Part shown: in pieces, positions 1 to 11,636 of the stretch
How the letters are laid out: each line of letters starts with the position of its first letter
How positions within the stretch are numbered: position 1 is the stretch's first letter
DNA from: Chamaelirium japonicum
Taxonomy: Eukaryota > Streptophyta > Magnoliopsida > Liliales > Melanthiaceae
Direction: 5' to 3'
DNA length: 64,000 nt
Assembly (NCBI GenBank): GCA_947650365.1
Contig: OX393553.1
Location: 68,772,216 to 68,836,215 of the forward strand
Notes under the pieces: generated by a model
Databases searched by the model: none
Told to the model about the DNA's origin: nothing
What the model saw: the letters and a program-made list of their open reading frames with translations, nothing else
Translations under genes and position numbers: made by a program

Positions 1-111
1 CATACCATAGACAACATGCCTACAAAAAATCAGCTCATTCTAAAACCTCTAGGTGCATCAAAGGGTGTTGGGTTATTGCTGGGTCAAAATTTGCTAGGTC
101 ATCCGATCCTG

Positions 112-230
<119 letters not shown>

Positions 231-398
231 ATGGGGACATCGAGCAGCGCCCATGGCACGTGTACCAGTGCAGGAGGCGCCACCTGAGCCTATGGCTCTG
301 ATCAGACATTCAGAACCATCATGGTTGTTTTCATTGTTGCATTGTGTTATTTAGTCCCACCTCGATTTCCGGGGATTTTTGTTTGCTGTCGCAGGCCT

Positions 399-448
399 TT
401 ATATAGGCCTGCCCATGGGTCATGTAAGGGTATGCAATGAATAATAAA
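399..448 (+). promoter_or_regulatory. TATA-like box with nearby AATAAA
   Basis: TTATATA at 399-405 is followed 38 bp later by AATAAA at 443-448. That close pairing is typical of the R region of an LTR, but a chance match cannot be excluded. It lies upstream of a C-rich stretch (about 570-1050) and the broken reading frame at 1061. No partner LTR or primer site was found nearby. Confidence 0.25.
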
Positions 449-1060
449 ATTTTCGTTTTCCTCCACATGCGTGTTGAGAGAAACCAGGGTGAGGTGTGTG
501 AAGCCCAAATCCAAACCCTAGGCGTGTGAAACCCTAGGTTCAGGCTAGTATGTGAAACCCTAGCCCTACCCCCATTTCTCTTCCTTAGGCCACCGGCCCC
601 ATCCCCTCTCTCTCCCTCTCTCCCGCGAGCCACCCCGATCCCGTCCCTCCTCTCCCACCCGACCGCCCCAACCCCGCCTGTGCCGCCCTCCCACCCCGAT
701 CCCCCTCCCTCCTCTCCCACCCGACCGGCCTGACCCCACCGGTGCCTCTCCCCTCTCCCCTCCCTCCTCCCCATCCCGTCGGCCCGACCCCGCCCGAGCC
801 AGCCCCGGCCCCGGCCTGCCTCCCTGTGCCGCCGCCCACCCCGAGCCCCTCCTTCCTCTCCCACCCGACCGGCCCAACCCCATCCCCTCCCCTCCCCCTC
901 CCTTCCCCGCAACCAACCGAACTCCCTTGCCCCTTGCCCGACCCCTCCCTCCTCCCACACCCGACCTAGCCCTACCCCTATCCATCTCCATTCCCTTCCT
1001 CGTGACCCAACCGGAGCCCCACCTCCCTACCCCAGCAGCCCATCCTCTCGGCATGACGGC

Positions 1061-1387
1061 ATGGCCGATCCAGATGTTGATCACGGCCTGATCGACGACG
1101 AAGACGGATTCCTCGATATCCGGTCCCCATTCCTCGACTTCCAGTTCAGCGCCGGCGAGAACGTGAAGGAGTACGTGGAGCGCATCACCTACCTCGTCGC
1201 CAAGGATGCATAGGCCCGGCTGGGAATCTCGGAGAACCATCAACGGTGGCATCCCGGCGCGCCCGTACACCCCAACGTATTGGCACTCCGGGCCCTTGCT
1301 CAAGCCCCGGCCCAAACCGAAGATCCCGCATCGACATCAACCCCGCCACCAGTGGAGATCCCTGAGGTCCCCCATAATCCTCAGTAG
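1061..1387 (+). pseudogene. Broken reading frame, function unknown
   Basis: From the ATG at 1061 a frame runs 50 codons to TAG at 1211-1213. The same frame then stays open for another 57 codons to TAG at 1385-1387, where a donor-like GTATGT starts at 1388. The first stop would be explained by one C-to-T change (CAG to TAG). The first part is acidic (residues 4-17 hold seven Asp/Glu). The middle has a charged segment with GENVKEYVERITYLVAKDA, and the end is rich in Pro and Thr. GC content is high, like a plant first exon, and the upstream 500 bp is C-rich like a GC-rich 5' UTR. I do not recognise the family. It could be a first exon of a decayed gene, a captured gene fragment inside a retroelement, or a chance GC-rich frame. 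Confidence 0.4.
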
Positions 1388-1714
1388 GTATGTTTCCCTC
1401 CCTATGAGGTGCTTCCGGTAGACACCTATAAATTGAGTCTCTAGTCTTTTATTATTGCCAACTGCAGTCCCCTTTTGTGAGATTGAGCGTCCACCTGGTC
1501 CGCTAAGTTGCTAATCTAAATATTGCGAGTAGGACTATTAGCCATTACTTTAAATATTGTTTATTTGTCGCCTGGATTCGATAGCGATCGATATCGTGCT
1601 AGTAGTTCCCCATGTTATCTGTTTGAATTACCTTTCCTGCTTGGTATCAAAATGAATAGTTAAGCCCTGCTTGCTCAATCAATTATTGACATTACCACCA
1701 CTTGCATTGTTTTG

Positions 1715-2218
<504 letters not shown>

Positions 2219-2264
<46 letters not shown>
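2219..2264. repeat. (TA)n microsatellite, right flank of MITE
   Basis: 46 bp of pure TA beginning directly after the right inverted repeat of the MITE. Confidence 0.97.
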
Positions 2265-2267
<3 letters not shown>

Positions 2268-4529
2268 GGTTACTTTGCCCTTGAGGGAAAATGTGACAGT
2301 TGTGAATGATTACAATTGGCCCATTAGATCTTAGCCATCAAATATGTTTGATTGGTCTCCTTTGTACCTCACCGGTGAATCGCACTCAGACGGACTTGCA
2401 CGCAAAGGGACGTTGTGATTGGATGCGACATCATTCTGGTTGATCCTTCGGGATAAACATCTCGGGGGCAAGTAAAGAGAGAAAGAGGGAGGGAGGGGGG
2501 GGAGCAAATAGAGAGGGAGGAGGTCCACGTGGCATGCCTTGATTGGGTTGCAAAAACATAATCCAATCGAAAAAAACGTGTGAACAATCAGGCTAATGGC
2601 AAGCGTGTCCCTGTTTTTGGACAACAAAACAAGCTAATGTATTCTAAATGTTTTTTACAATCTAGTCCTTTCCTCATGTTTCTTCCTTCCCTAAATCATT
2701 TTAGGAGGGTAAGTTTAATTGGCCTATTAACACAAGGGGGTAAGTCAAATTGACCCAATAAAAAAACACCTAGAATCTAATGTATATTAAAGAAATTGAA
2801 AACAAATTACCTAATCTGACCCAAAATGGCACTACAAGTACCCTTGGGATGCATCCAAATCATATTCCTCAGATGAGAATTTCTCGACTTCGTTCAAGAA
2901 AGTCTGAATATAATTATATGATGGTATACACTATACACCCATGTTAAAAGGTCAATCGATGTTTACTCTAGCCGGTATAGAATAGCAATCAACTTCCTCT
3001 GTGCCTATGCTCCTGAATTTTTTAATTAGATGCTTCAGAATACCTGACTGGGCTCATTAGTGTAATTATCAAATGGATCCCAGAATTGATGTAGATTTAT
3101 CTTCCTCATCTCCTGAAGAGCTTCATCAACAAATACTAGTGGATGTAGGAGTATTTGTTTGTAGCAAAATTTGAAGTCTACATATATTGGGCATTTCGTC
3201 TTATGTAGAATAAACTTCAGCTAGATGTTTCACGCTTGAAGTGTTTTTGCTTCAAGTTACCATCCACGATGTGCCCTGCTTCGGGTGGAGCAGCTCTGCC
3301 CTTGAAGTTACCTTTCTTCTTTCTTTGCCGAAGCAAGCACCAGGTCGCGATAAAGGGCCAAGCACAAATCTTCGGCGCGGAATATAATGGGTAATCATTA
3401 GGTAGCACTAAGAACTTTAAAGGAGAGAAAACATACGTTCCTGACATGTTTCATCTCTCTCACTTTGTTTCTGTATTCCTGATTTATCCACTGGGTCAGT
3501 CGGGTTGGTTCTTTGCACCCCCTAGGTTTTTCAATATGGCTTGCCTTTCTTTAAATTCTTCCTATAAATTGGAATTTGACATAATTTGCGGAGACTACTT
3601 GTTGGTTTATCAAGCATACATTTTCATACTCCTGTTTAGGTAATACCTAGCTGGAGCCATCATAGGCGGTTATATCATTTTTTATGTGATTTGTGTTAGC
3701 TTTTGGTTGTATGATCATCATGATTGGCCCTTTCAAGATATCCATCCTTCTCTGTTATTGTCGCCATGCATATTCAGCTCAATACGAATCATGATTATGT
3801 CTGTAAGTTGCCTTGCTTTCAAAACGCCTTGTACTAATCTTATTTATACAAAAAATTGAGACCTGGATAGCACAAGATGTCATCTAACGGTGAGTACAAA
3901 TCCATGATTGTTGCAATTTGATTTCTTGTCATTATTAGTGAACTTTCTGGCTCCAGGAATTCATCATAGCATATCACGTCCTCCAGTAGTCCAGTAGTGT
4001 TTATAAATCCGTTGTTGTCATGACAGGCTCCTTATCGGGCTCTCCTAGTAACATCTCGTGCTCCACTCCGACCATTTCCTTTTGGCATGTCATCAGGCTC
4101 TTCCATGGGCTTTTCCTTTTGCTCCTTTGTGGGATCATCCTCCGATTCTAATTGGGAATCATCCTTGGAGTTTTCTTTGGCTTCTGTCATTGGATTTTCT
4201 ACAGGCTTTTCCATGGGCATCTCTTCGGACTATTTGTTTTAGAGTGGAAAATGGTCGCTCAAAGTCAAAAGCACACGAGGGTGTCACGCTGCTCGATGTG
4301 CTGGCACTCTGATAGGTCAACCGTTATCGGATTCCCGGTTCTGTAAAGTCTGATCAATTATTGGATTCAATGTAAAATATAAATTTTGTCTATGGAGAAG
4401 TATTTGCTTCTTCCTTAGAATTTGGTTCCGATGAATTTGAGGGTGTGGAATTGTGTGGGAAATGAATGTGATGATCCATTCCCGTGCAAGATCACGCATC
4501 AGGTTTCAGATTTATCATCGGAGATAATC
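2265..4529. other. Intergenic stretch without recognisable genes
   Basis: AT-rich sequence with only short chance frames. One item of note: at 4032-4220 on the minus strand a 62-codon frame is very rich in Glu, Asp, Lys and Pro with repeated EKP(M/V)E-like units. It lies 300 bp downstream of the minus-strand gag-like frame at 4530-4637 and may be a remnant of the same retroelement. No upstream exons of the SYT5-like gene were recognised here. Confidence 0.5.
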
Positions 4530-4637
4530 CTACTGAAAGTTGAGATTAGAGATTTCAATCCCGTACGTAAGTTGCTCGATCTGATTCCACAAGTTCAATA
4601 TCTCTTTTTGTTGGGCCTGATCCACTTGCTTTCTCAT
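4530..4637 (-). pseudogene. Gag-like fragment of a minus-strand LTR retrotransposon
   Basis: A 35-codon minus-strand frame opens with MRKQVDQAQQKEILNLWNQI, a Gln/Glu/Leu-rich start resembling gag N-termini of plant gypsy elements. It begins about 75 bp downstream (minus strand) of a primer-binding site at 4712-4723. That order is what a retrotransposon leader and gag start should show. The rest of gag and all of pol are missing or unrecognisable. Identification rests on context more than on sequence. Confidence 0.4.
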
Positions 4638-4711
4638 ATCCACCTTCGGCATCCTTCATCGTCTTCCCATCATGGATTCATGACCTACTTGATGGAAATA
4701 GAAGAAAGGTA

Positions 4712-4723
4712 GCTCTGATACCA
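4712..4723 (-). other. Primer-binding site, tRNA-iMet type
   Basis: On the minus strand this reads TGGTATCAGAGC, the complement of the plant initiator-Met tRNA 3' end and the standard primer site of many plant LTR retrotransposons. Two bases separate it from an LTR end (CA) at 4726. Confidence 0.8.
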
Positions 4724-4725
4724 AC

Positions 4726-4990
4726 TGACGTAGAAAGGGGCTCAGATAATAGGGGTCCATCAAGGCAATCCACACTAGAAGAGAGTGGGATTAGCTTTTC
4801 TAAAACATTTCAGCAATCTGAATTCTAAAATTTTTATTGAACAATAAACTTATTATTGAGGATTGGAGGCCTTATCCTTAAATAAACCATCCTAGGACTA
4901 ATCCTAACTCATTAGAACTCAAAATGTATAACCTTCGGACTTCAGTTTAGAACTCAAAATCTATAATCTTGGGACACAGAGAGGATTGGA
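4726..4990 (-). mobile_element. LTR remnant (5' LTR of a minus-strand element)
   Basis: Starts in plus orientation with TGACGTAG next to the primer-binding site. It contains a polyadenylation-like AATAAA on the minus strand region (near 4840). The outer end is not defined, because no second LTR or target duplication is visible, so the right boundary is approximate. Confidence 0.45.
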
Positions 4991-5819
4991 ATAGGAATTC
5001 TACCTACTTACATTCTTATCTATAGTTAATTTTTTGCATGCTTTATGAACCCATAATGCACAAGTTTTAAGAAAATGAAAGAAAAAGAAAATTGTGGAAG
5101 AACTCCCATTTAGTAGTGATAATTAGTTCCCTTGTTTCTCTCTTAATTCTAGGCCATCTCCCAAGTCCTATTGACCCATGAACAACCTTCAAGTGGGAGA
5201 AGAATATACGGGTAAGAAGGGAAGGGGCCTCACTTGCAAAGGAGGATTTCGTGAACTCACACATGGGTGAGGCACACAGTGAGATGGGATGTGGGTATGG
5301 GATTGAGCATCTGCCCCTATTGCCTTACATATCTTTTAGTTAAATGCCTTTTATAGTTTTATACTTCCATTATGGCACCTTTCCTTGACCAAACCTTCTC
5401 CTAAAAGTCCATTACTCCCCTGTTTGACCCAAATTTCTAAGCCCCTATAATGCTGAAAATTCCAGAAAAGATGTAGATAATTATTAAAAAAATAGAAAAG
5501 GCACCTTGAACCTCGTAAACTATCAAAACGACTCCCTAACGACACGTAACCGACCTCCAACTAGCTAATTTGTTTCAAAATTTAGGCATTTTAAGTACCC
5601 TAGGATGCTCCTGTGTCGCAGTATTTAGTTATTAATGTGCAACAGGTTAATTCATCAACTCTTATAGAAGGCTTCTGTGGGAGGCTTGTAATAATGAGTA
5701 TTATCGGGCTGGGGCCCCATGAATTGAACCCCTAGTTCCTACCCAAAAAAAAAGTGATAGTGTTTGATTCATCTATCATCTGATCATTTTAATTACCCAT
5801 CTTCTACCTATTGGATCAG
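4991..5819. other. Presumed intron or intergenic DNA upstream of the C2 exon
   Basis: No exons recognised. Around 5700-5760 is a GGGCTGGGGCCCC stretch followed by an A run, which looks like the tail of a short repeat insertion. If the SYT5-like gene is complete upstream, this is intron sequence. Confidence 0.4.
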
Positions 5820-7212
5820 GTGCATCTGGAGCTTCTATACTGTCCTTTTGGCATGGAGAATGGGTTCTCTAATCCTTTTGCCAGTCAATTCTCACTGACT
5901 TCTTTGGAGAAGGTCCTCAAGAGTGGGGTAAATGGTACTGATGCCGCCGAGGTTGGCAGGAAATCAACACGCAGGAAAAGGGAAGTCATTATGAGAGGAG
6001 TGCTCTCTGTGACGATCATTTCTGCAGAAGACTTGCCTGCGATGGATGTGATGGGGAAGGCGGACCCATATGTTGTGTTACAAATGAAAAAATCAGAAAC
6101 AAAGAATAGAACAAGGGTAAGGTTCTTGGTCCACATTAGCTTTCGAACTTTTTTTTTTTTCTTTACCCAGTAACAAAATTAGAGAATCGTGAGGCTCTTT
6201 GCAGGTAGTGAATGATAACCTCAATCCAGCATGGAATCAGACTTTTGATTTTATCGTGGAGGATGCGTTACATGATATGCTTATTCTGGAAGTTTGGGAT
6301 CATGATACATTTGGAAAGGTGAGTTTACCTCTCTAACCTTTGGCTCTGAACAATTAGCAGTAAGTTGGGTAGCATATACGCTTATGGGAAAGTTGCTTCA
6401 TTTGATCCCTTTGGCTTAAAATTCATGCCATGGAGATGACTGCAATTCCCTATATAAAAACTTGTCATCAACCTTAAAACTGCATAACCGATAATGTAGG
6501 TCTCCATGCCCGCCAACTGCCATTAGAGCTTTCTCGGCATGCCCCTCTCTTGCCAAGCTGCCTTTGGTAGGTTTTGGGCACCAATTTTGAAGTCAGATAT
6601 ATTTTCCTTAATAGTTGGCTCCGCTTGGTGGGTTAAGACTGGGATCATAGTGACGATCAAGGTTTGAAATATCGATTTTGACCTTCATTTCGAGCCCTCC
6701 AAAAACGGCATATTTCACGAACTATTGTGAAATATCGTGATATTTCATGAAATATTTTCCATTTCGGTGCATGTAAAAAAAGAAATATTTCGCCATATTT
6801 CGTGAAATATTTCGATTTTTCGTACCTTGGTGATGATGATGGATAGCATCTGCCTTTATTTTGATTACACCCAAGAAGTATTACACTAGGACGAAATCTT
6901 AGAAATTTCTCTTGCCCAAAATCTTGGTTTGGGTATCCTTCTGATTTCTAAATCCCAAACAAGCAATTCATAACACCAAAAAAGAAAGCAATTGGAACAT
7001 TGCTGAGTCATGCCTGAGATTTCTCGAGCATTCGAACTAACAAAACGCTCATTTCATCGTTCCAGGATTATATGGGTAGATGCATCTTCACCCTAACCAG
7101 AGTTCTGTTGGAAGGGGAGTACCGCGATACTTTTCCTCTAGATGGGGCCAAGTCTGGACGGCTGAATTTGCATCTCAAGTGGGCAGCGCAGCCCATCCTT
7201 CGGGATTCATGA
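5820..7212 (+). CDS. Synaptotagmin-5-like C2 protein, last three exons
   Basis: Three exons in one frame. Exon 5820-6116 follows ...GGATCAG and ends before GTAAGG. Exon 6205-6318 follows GCAG and ends before GTGAGT. Exon 7066-7212 follows CCAG and ends at TGA. Together they encode 185 residues. A linker is followed by a C2 domain: GVLSVTIISAEDLPAMD, then MGKADPYVVLQM, then NPAWNQTFDFIVED and VWDHDTFGKDY. The Asp residues of the Ca2+-binding loops (MD, KADPY, WDHD) are kept. The protein ends in LHLKWAAQPILRDS. The order and wording closely follow the C-terminal C2 domain of plant SYT5 / extended-synaptotagmin proteins, which tether the ER to the plasma membrane and bind lipids. The SMP and first C2 domains should lie upstream but were not found in 1-5819. 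The gene is therefore either split by a very large intron or is a 5'-truncated copy. Stops and splice sites are intact. Confidence 0.85.
6658..6829. mobile_element. hAT-like MITE in the last SYT5-like intron
   Basis: 172-bp element with terminal inverted repeats CAAGGTTTGAAATATCGA and, at the other end, the complement of CAAGGTACGAAAAATCGA. It is flanked by 8-bp duplications GTGACGAT (6650-6657) and GTGATGAT (6830-6837), one mismatch. The interior is rich in GAAATATTTCG-type palindromes. An 8-bp duplication points to the hAT superfamily. No coding capacity. Confidence 0.8.
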
Positions 7213-7886
7213 TGGATTGAAACCCATCTTCCACTACCTCTCCAATCATGCAGGTCTGTTTTGGCTGCTCCAGGGGCCTTTCCGACTCTGGGCTAGTAGC
7301 TGCTTTGGGCTACTGCGTTGTGCCTTCCTGTCTCTCTCCAAACTAGGGTTTCACGACGGATTATATGTTCGAGCAATCAGGCTTCTAGATAAGAGGTGTA
7401 AAATTAATTATAATAGGGTGTTAATTGTATCATTTGCTTCACTCCTGTAAAATTTGTGTAAGCATTGCTACCACATTCTATCATCCCACCCATTATAATC
7501 ATCATTGATCACGTAGCGAACGATCATGATAGCTTGTATACATACAATGATTGTACATGTGTTCCGTCGCCATTTCTTCGAGTCTTTCGGATTCAGGGTT
7601 CGATGCCATCAGAGCCGTCCAGGGAGCGCTGTTGGGGTGGATTGGGGGTTGTCTGCCATCCCGACGGTTGTGATTGTGCAAGACCCAGAATCCATGGCTT
7701 CTATGGGTCTACTGGATTCCATCATCCGAGCCATCCTGTGAGTGTGATGTTGGGGTCGAGTGGAGGTGGCTGCTGTCCGACAGCTGTGACCGACAGAAAA
7801 GGGTTTGGAGGCTGGTGGACAGGAGGCGAGCAGTTGTCCCTCCAATTCACACAAGGGGCTCTCCAATTAACACTAAGAACTGGAGA
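7213..7886. other. 3' UTR and flank of the SYT5-like gene
   Basis: Sequence after the TGA at 7210-7212 becomes AT-rich toward 7480 (runs such as AAATTAATTATAATAGG), as expected for a 3' UTR, but no clear AATAAA was assigned. From 7480 to 7886 only short chance frames are seen. Confidence 0.4.
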
Positions 7887-8579
7887 AGGGGTGTTCATCA
7901 GTTCGGGTTGATTCGCCAAACCAAACCGAACTGGTCTATTTGGTTCGGTTTGGATCGGGTATTTTTGACCGTTCGGTTTGGTTCGGTTCCAAAAAAAAAA
8001 ACGCCGCTATAGTCGGTTTGGTTCTGGGTTGTGAGTTTTTTAACCCGAACCAACCCAACCTGAACCATTGGTACTATAACCTCAGTAGTTACTCCTATAG
8101 TGTGTACAGTCTCACTAATATTGTACATTACATTACATGGTGGTGACCCCAATTACCACCATTCGGTGCATTCAAAACATCAAGTGTTCAACGGTGTGAT
8201 GAAATTGAAAAGTGAAGGGTGTTACCCTCATAATTACTAGCACCACCAAATCCCAACATATGAAATATCTCAAAGTAAAAAATTAAGGATGTTACTAGTA
8301 ATTCTGTAAGGGCAAATAGCAGCCCCCAAAGTTAAAGTCTTAAAAATGAAATCTGAACCAACTCAGCAGCTCAACCATTCACGCCTCACGGTGTGATGAT
8401 GAGCGATTTGAAAGACCCGCCGAATTGAACCGAACCAAACCGAACTTTTCCGGTTTGGTTTGGTTCGATTTTTACCAAGGAATGGTTTGGTTCGGTTCCA
8501 TTTTCTAGAGAAACGATCAACTTCGGTTCGGTTCCAAATTTATCAAAAAACCGAACCAACCCGAACCATGAACACCCCT
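7887..8579. mobile_element. hAT-like MITE with GGTTCGGTTTGG repeats
   Basis: Ends carry inverted repeats AGGGGTGTTCATCAGTTCGG and the complement of AGGGGTGTTCATGGTTCGGG. Both inner flanks are packed with GGTTCGGTTTGG units on the left and CCGAACCAAACC units on the right, so the ends can fold back. Flanks AACTGGAG and AACCTGGAG look like an imperfect 8-9 bp target duplication. About 693 bp, non-coding. Confidence 0.7.
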
Positions 8580-9159
8580 AACCTGGAGGGTGGAAAAAAC
8601 TTGGATGGGAAAGGCCATACCACATAACGGCGTGAGGATACCTAGCACCGTGCGCTATACCGAGTGCCTCTGACCATTGCCTTATGGGGGCCACCGCAAT
8701 GCTTAGCGTGGCGCGCTGTGATAGGTGTCCCCACGTTGCTGTGCGGTAAGGCCTCCCCGTTAAGTTGCTCTCCAGGAGGCCGGCCCTTGCAAGTGCCATT
8801 TCACCAGAGAGAGACCACGGTTAGAAGCCTGCCAACCATAGGAGCGCAAAGGTTTTTTCTCGCCAAGGGCGGAGACTTTTGGGAACACAAAGAATGGTGC
8901 CTCGATCCGAGCGTTCAAAGATCCTTGGGTCCCCCACCGAGATGGCTTCAGGATTTCCCCACCGAGATGGCTGACCTCTGTGATCAAAACCTGGGCACAT
9001 GGGACCAAATCAATGCCTTGAAGATGAGCCCAGAAGGAGAAAATGACTCGAGGGTTGGATTTGTACCCCATCAGGTAGGTACTTCATTGGCTCGAGCTAT
9101 AGGCAAGTTATCAAAGAATGGCTTGTTACTCCTAACCCTCGGATGGAGGCTCACCGCCG

Positions 9160-9722
9160 AGAGTACAGATGTTTCTCTGGAGACTATTGGCTATTAGCCT
9201 CTCTGTGCCATGTGTAACCAACACGACTATGATGAGGCCCACCTATTTTTTGACTGTACCATAGCCCGTTGTGCTTGGGCCGCCCTGGGCTTCCCGTACC
9301 GCTCCGGAAATCACGCGGTATCCCTGGAATCCCGAGTCAACTTCATCTGGAATTATGCCTTGCACGTTACGAGCAAAATCATGTGGCCTTTTCAGTTGTT
9401 TGCAAGTTACGAGCTAAATCATGTGAGAAGAAACTGCAACCAGACGGCGGATTATCTAGCTTCCTATGCATTACATTGTAACTCTGACCTCTGTTTTTTA
9501 ACTCCCTTGGCTACTTTTCCCCTCTCTTTAAAGAGATTCTCTGTAATGATTATGAAAATCTTCAATGAGAAATGGCACCACCTAATCCACTGCTTTGCCC
9601 ACCCCTCTATTCAGACTTACTGGCTCTGGGCAACCCGTTGGGATTGGTACCCAGTGTCTGGCTAGAGAGTGGGCGAGAGTGATAGACATGTTGGTTTTGA
9701 ATTGCAAAAAAAAAAAAAAAAA
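9160..9722 (+). pseudogene. LINE (non-LTR retrotransposon) 3' end relic
   Basis: A plus-strand frame around 9166-9290 encodes a zf-RVT-like zinc-binding segment: C-A-M-C-N-Q, then EAHLFFDC, then W. This is the motif that follows reverse transcriptase in plant LINEs. Further on, around 9418-9480, NHVRRNCNQTADYLASYAL matches the end of the RNase H domain found in the same elements. The zinc segment and RNase H tail lie closer together than in an intact element, so internal sequence is lost. The unit closes with a 17-base A run at 9706-9722, the expected LINE tail. The reverse transcriptase itself is not recognisable upstream (8580-9160), which holds only chance frames. Confidence 0.65.
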
Positions 9723-10029
9723 GTTTTTATTTTCCTTGTAAAAGACCGAGGCTTGTTTTTACCCATGGAGACCACATTATGTAAGACAAACCCGGGATCC
9801 GATCCTTGACCGCCCGAGAGGAATACAATGGGACGGCTGAGATACAACCCTAGTTGTAATTAGGCATTTATGTTAGGAAGGTGATGTAATCTGAGATCAG
9901 CATTAATCTTAGAACAACGCTAACCAATTTGATGACATGGCCGCCAGCATTAAAAAAAATGATGCATCAGCGTTAGGAAAAAAATTAGGGCTAAACAATG
10001 AAGAAAAGTTGGAGTGACACAAATTGAGG

Positions 10030-10145
10030 ACAAGATAATAAAAAACAAAGTAAAGATGATTTGGATATATACAATATAGAGTAGATGCGGCCCGAAAAGA
10101 AAAGGATTTTAAGGAGGGGAAGACCTAAACTAACATTGACAATTT
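10030..10145 (+). pseudogene. Short LINE reverse-transcriptase tail relic
   Basis: Plus-strand translation in shifting frames gives EDKIIKNKVK, then MRPEKKRILRRGRPKLTLTI. The RRGRPKLTL-like ending preceded by a basic segment is the usual C-terminus of RTE/LINE-type reverse transcriptases in plants. It is too short and frame-broken to assign a clade. Confidence 0.35.
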
Positions 10146-10314
10146 TTTTTAAAAAAGGGTATGGATTTTTTTAATTGACAAAATATATAGCCCTAACCAG
10201 AAATGGACGACGAAGAAAGGATTTATAAAGCCAACCCAAGTAGATGATGTGACATGGTTTGATGTTTATGGTAGGTTTTATTGTCTCTTCCTCTCTCTCC
10301 GTATCCCCCGTTGC

Positions 10315-10606
10315 CAGGGCTGACAATTCTGGACCAGACATGGCAGACCGACACGAAGATAGCGGATTTGGGTTGTAAACGGGTTGACACGGTACACATT
10401 TAATAAACGGGTCGGGTCTGGGTTTAGGGTATGGACATGGTAGATCCGGGAAGACCTGTTTAAAATTCAACGGGCCGTGTTGGGTATGGATTTAGGATAC
10501 ATACATGATTAGTTAAACGGGTCGTCGGGTCTGGATCTAGGGTTTTGGACACAACTCGAAACTAGACACGACACGAACCCGATCCGACACGACCCTTGCC
10601 ATCCCT
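10315..10606. mobile_element. MITE of the GGGCTGGCAA type (hAT-like)
   Basis: Begins CAGGGCTGACAATTC and ends TTGCCATCCCTA, imperfect inverted repeats of the same type as the elements at 21281 and 21724. The interior holds many copies of ACGGGTCGGGTC / GACCCG. No target duplication is recognisable (CCCGTTGC versus CACAATGC). Confidence 0.55.
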
Positions 10607-10840
10607 ACACAATGCTTTAAATCATTTGAAATCTCCCTCACCTCCCTCCGGCCCCCTCCTTCTTTCTTCGCTTTCACTGCATATCCTTGTTTGGGTCACA
10701 ACCTAGGAAGAGCCACGTCCTTCATGTCGTGCCCTCAAGGCTTTGCCTCCCTCCTCATACGCCCCCAACTCCTGCTCCCTTGTCACACCTCAGATTTTGG
10801 ACAAAGGGAGGGTCCAAAACCCATTCTGATAACTACAAAT

Positions 10841-10933
10841 TGTAGTGTCCAATTCAACCAACACAAAGTGGAATGTGGGTATTATGTACTGAAGTTCATG
10901 AAAGAGATTGTGGGCATCGAAATTAGTCCATAA
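10841..10933 (+). pseudogene. Ulp1-protease-like C-terminal fragment
   Basis: The frame reads CSVQFNQHKVECGYYVLKFM followed by KEIVG and a stop at 10931-10933. The Gln-rich lead-in to CGYYV.KFMKEI is the catalytic-Cys strand and helix of Ulp1-type (SUMO protease, C48) domains. In plants these are often carried by CACTA and Mutator-like transposons as well as by host genes. Only this last segment is present, and a Tat-like LTR fragment begins right after it. The rest of the protease is not found upstream, so this is a scrap, not a gene. Confidence 0.55.
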
Positions 10934-10939
10934 AAAAGG

Positions 10940-11636
10940 AAACAAACCATTATGCACGGGGGAGGTAGCTCGGACGTCTACGCAGCTGTGGATCCGCGTC
11001 GATCCCTCGATCTGACGAACCAAGTTGAAAGTTGTGTCACCATCGATTTGAATACGCAAAGATGACTCATATCTTCAAAGATTGAGTCATATCCAGCCCA
11101 TAACCACCGCTACAAAAAAGAAAGAGGATAAATGTTATTTTTTTTTTCAAAAAAGAAAGATAAATCCCAACGGTTATGTGGAGATATATTCAGGGATTCA
11201 AAAATCGTAGCCATATCTCTCCCATCCTCCCTCCTTTGCCTATAAATAGAGGGGTGGGGGGATGACTTCAAGGGTCAAAAAAGTCGAAGATCAAAGCTAG
11301 AGACGTGGAGGCTCCAACACTTGACGACCCAAGGCTTTACGAGGCACTTGCATGCGCATCCCACGGGAACGACTTAGCCCACCAAAGTCCTCATTAACGT
11401 GAAGATTGACCTTGCACAAGAAGATCAAAGCTTCGACTTCTTGCACGAGAAGAAAGCTTGGAGAAGTAGGCCGGCATCGCCCCGTCGTCTCCAATAATCT
11501 TCAACTTCGAAAACGCCAAAGAAGCCCGAAGAAGAAGAACATAGTCTGCATCAACTCGTCATCTCCAACCATCTTCAACTTTGATCACGCAAAAGAAGCC
11601 CGGAGAAGGAGATCGAAGCTGATACCACCCCATCGA
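10940..11636 (+). mobile_element. Tat-like LTR fragment (U3-R part), plus orientation
   Basis: Matches the LTR at 55562-58294 from about its position 290 onward. It has a shared GGGGGAGGTAGC block, CGATCCCTCGATC, and the TATA box TATAAATAGAGGGG near 11241. It then carries a degraded version of the AAGAAGCCCGGAGAAG region with few repeat units. The LTR's first ~290 bp is absent. At 11637 the match flips orientation. Confidence 0.75.

Noticed and set aside
480..560. AAACCCTAG-like units resembling plant telomere repeats
   Set aside because: Only a few scattered, imperfect units; not an interstitial telomere array.
331..1315. Long Gly/Arg-rich minus-strand frames
   Set aside because: Shadow of a C-rich plus-strand stretch; no domain, low complexity only.
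8664..9197. 177-codon plus-strand frame upstream of the LINE relic
   Set aside because: No convincing reverse transcriptase motif; only its 3' end merges with the zf-RVT relic in another frame.
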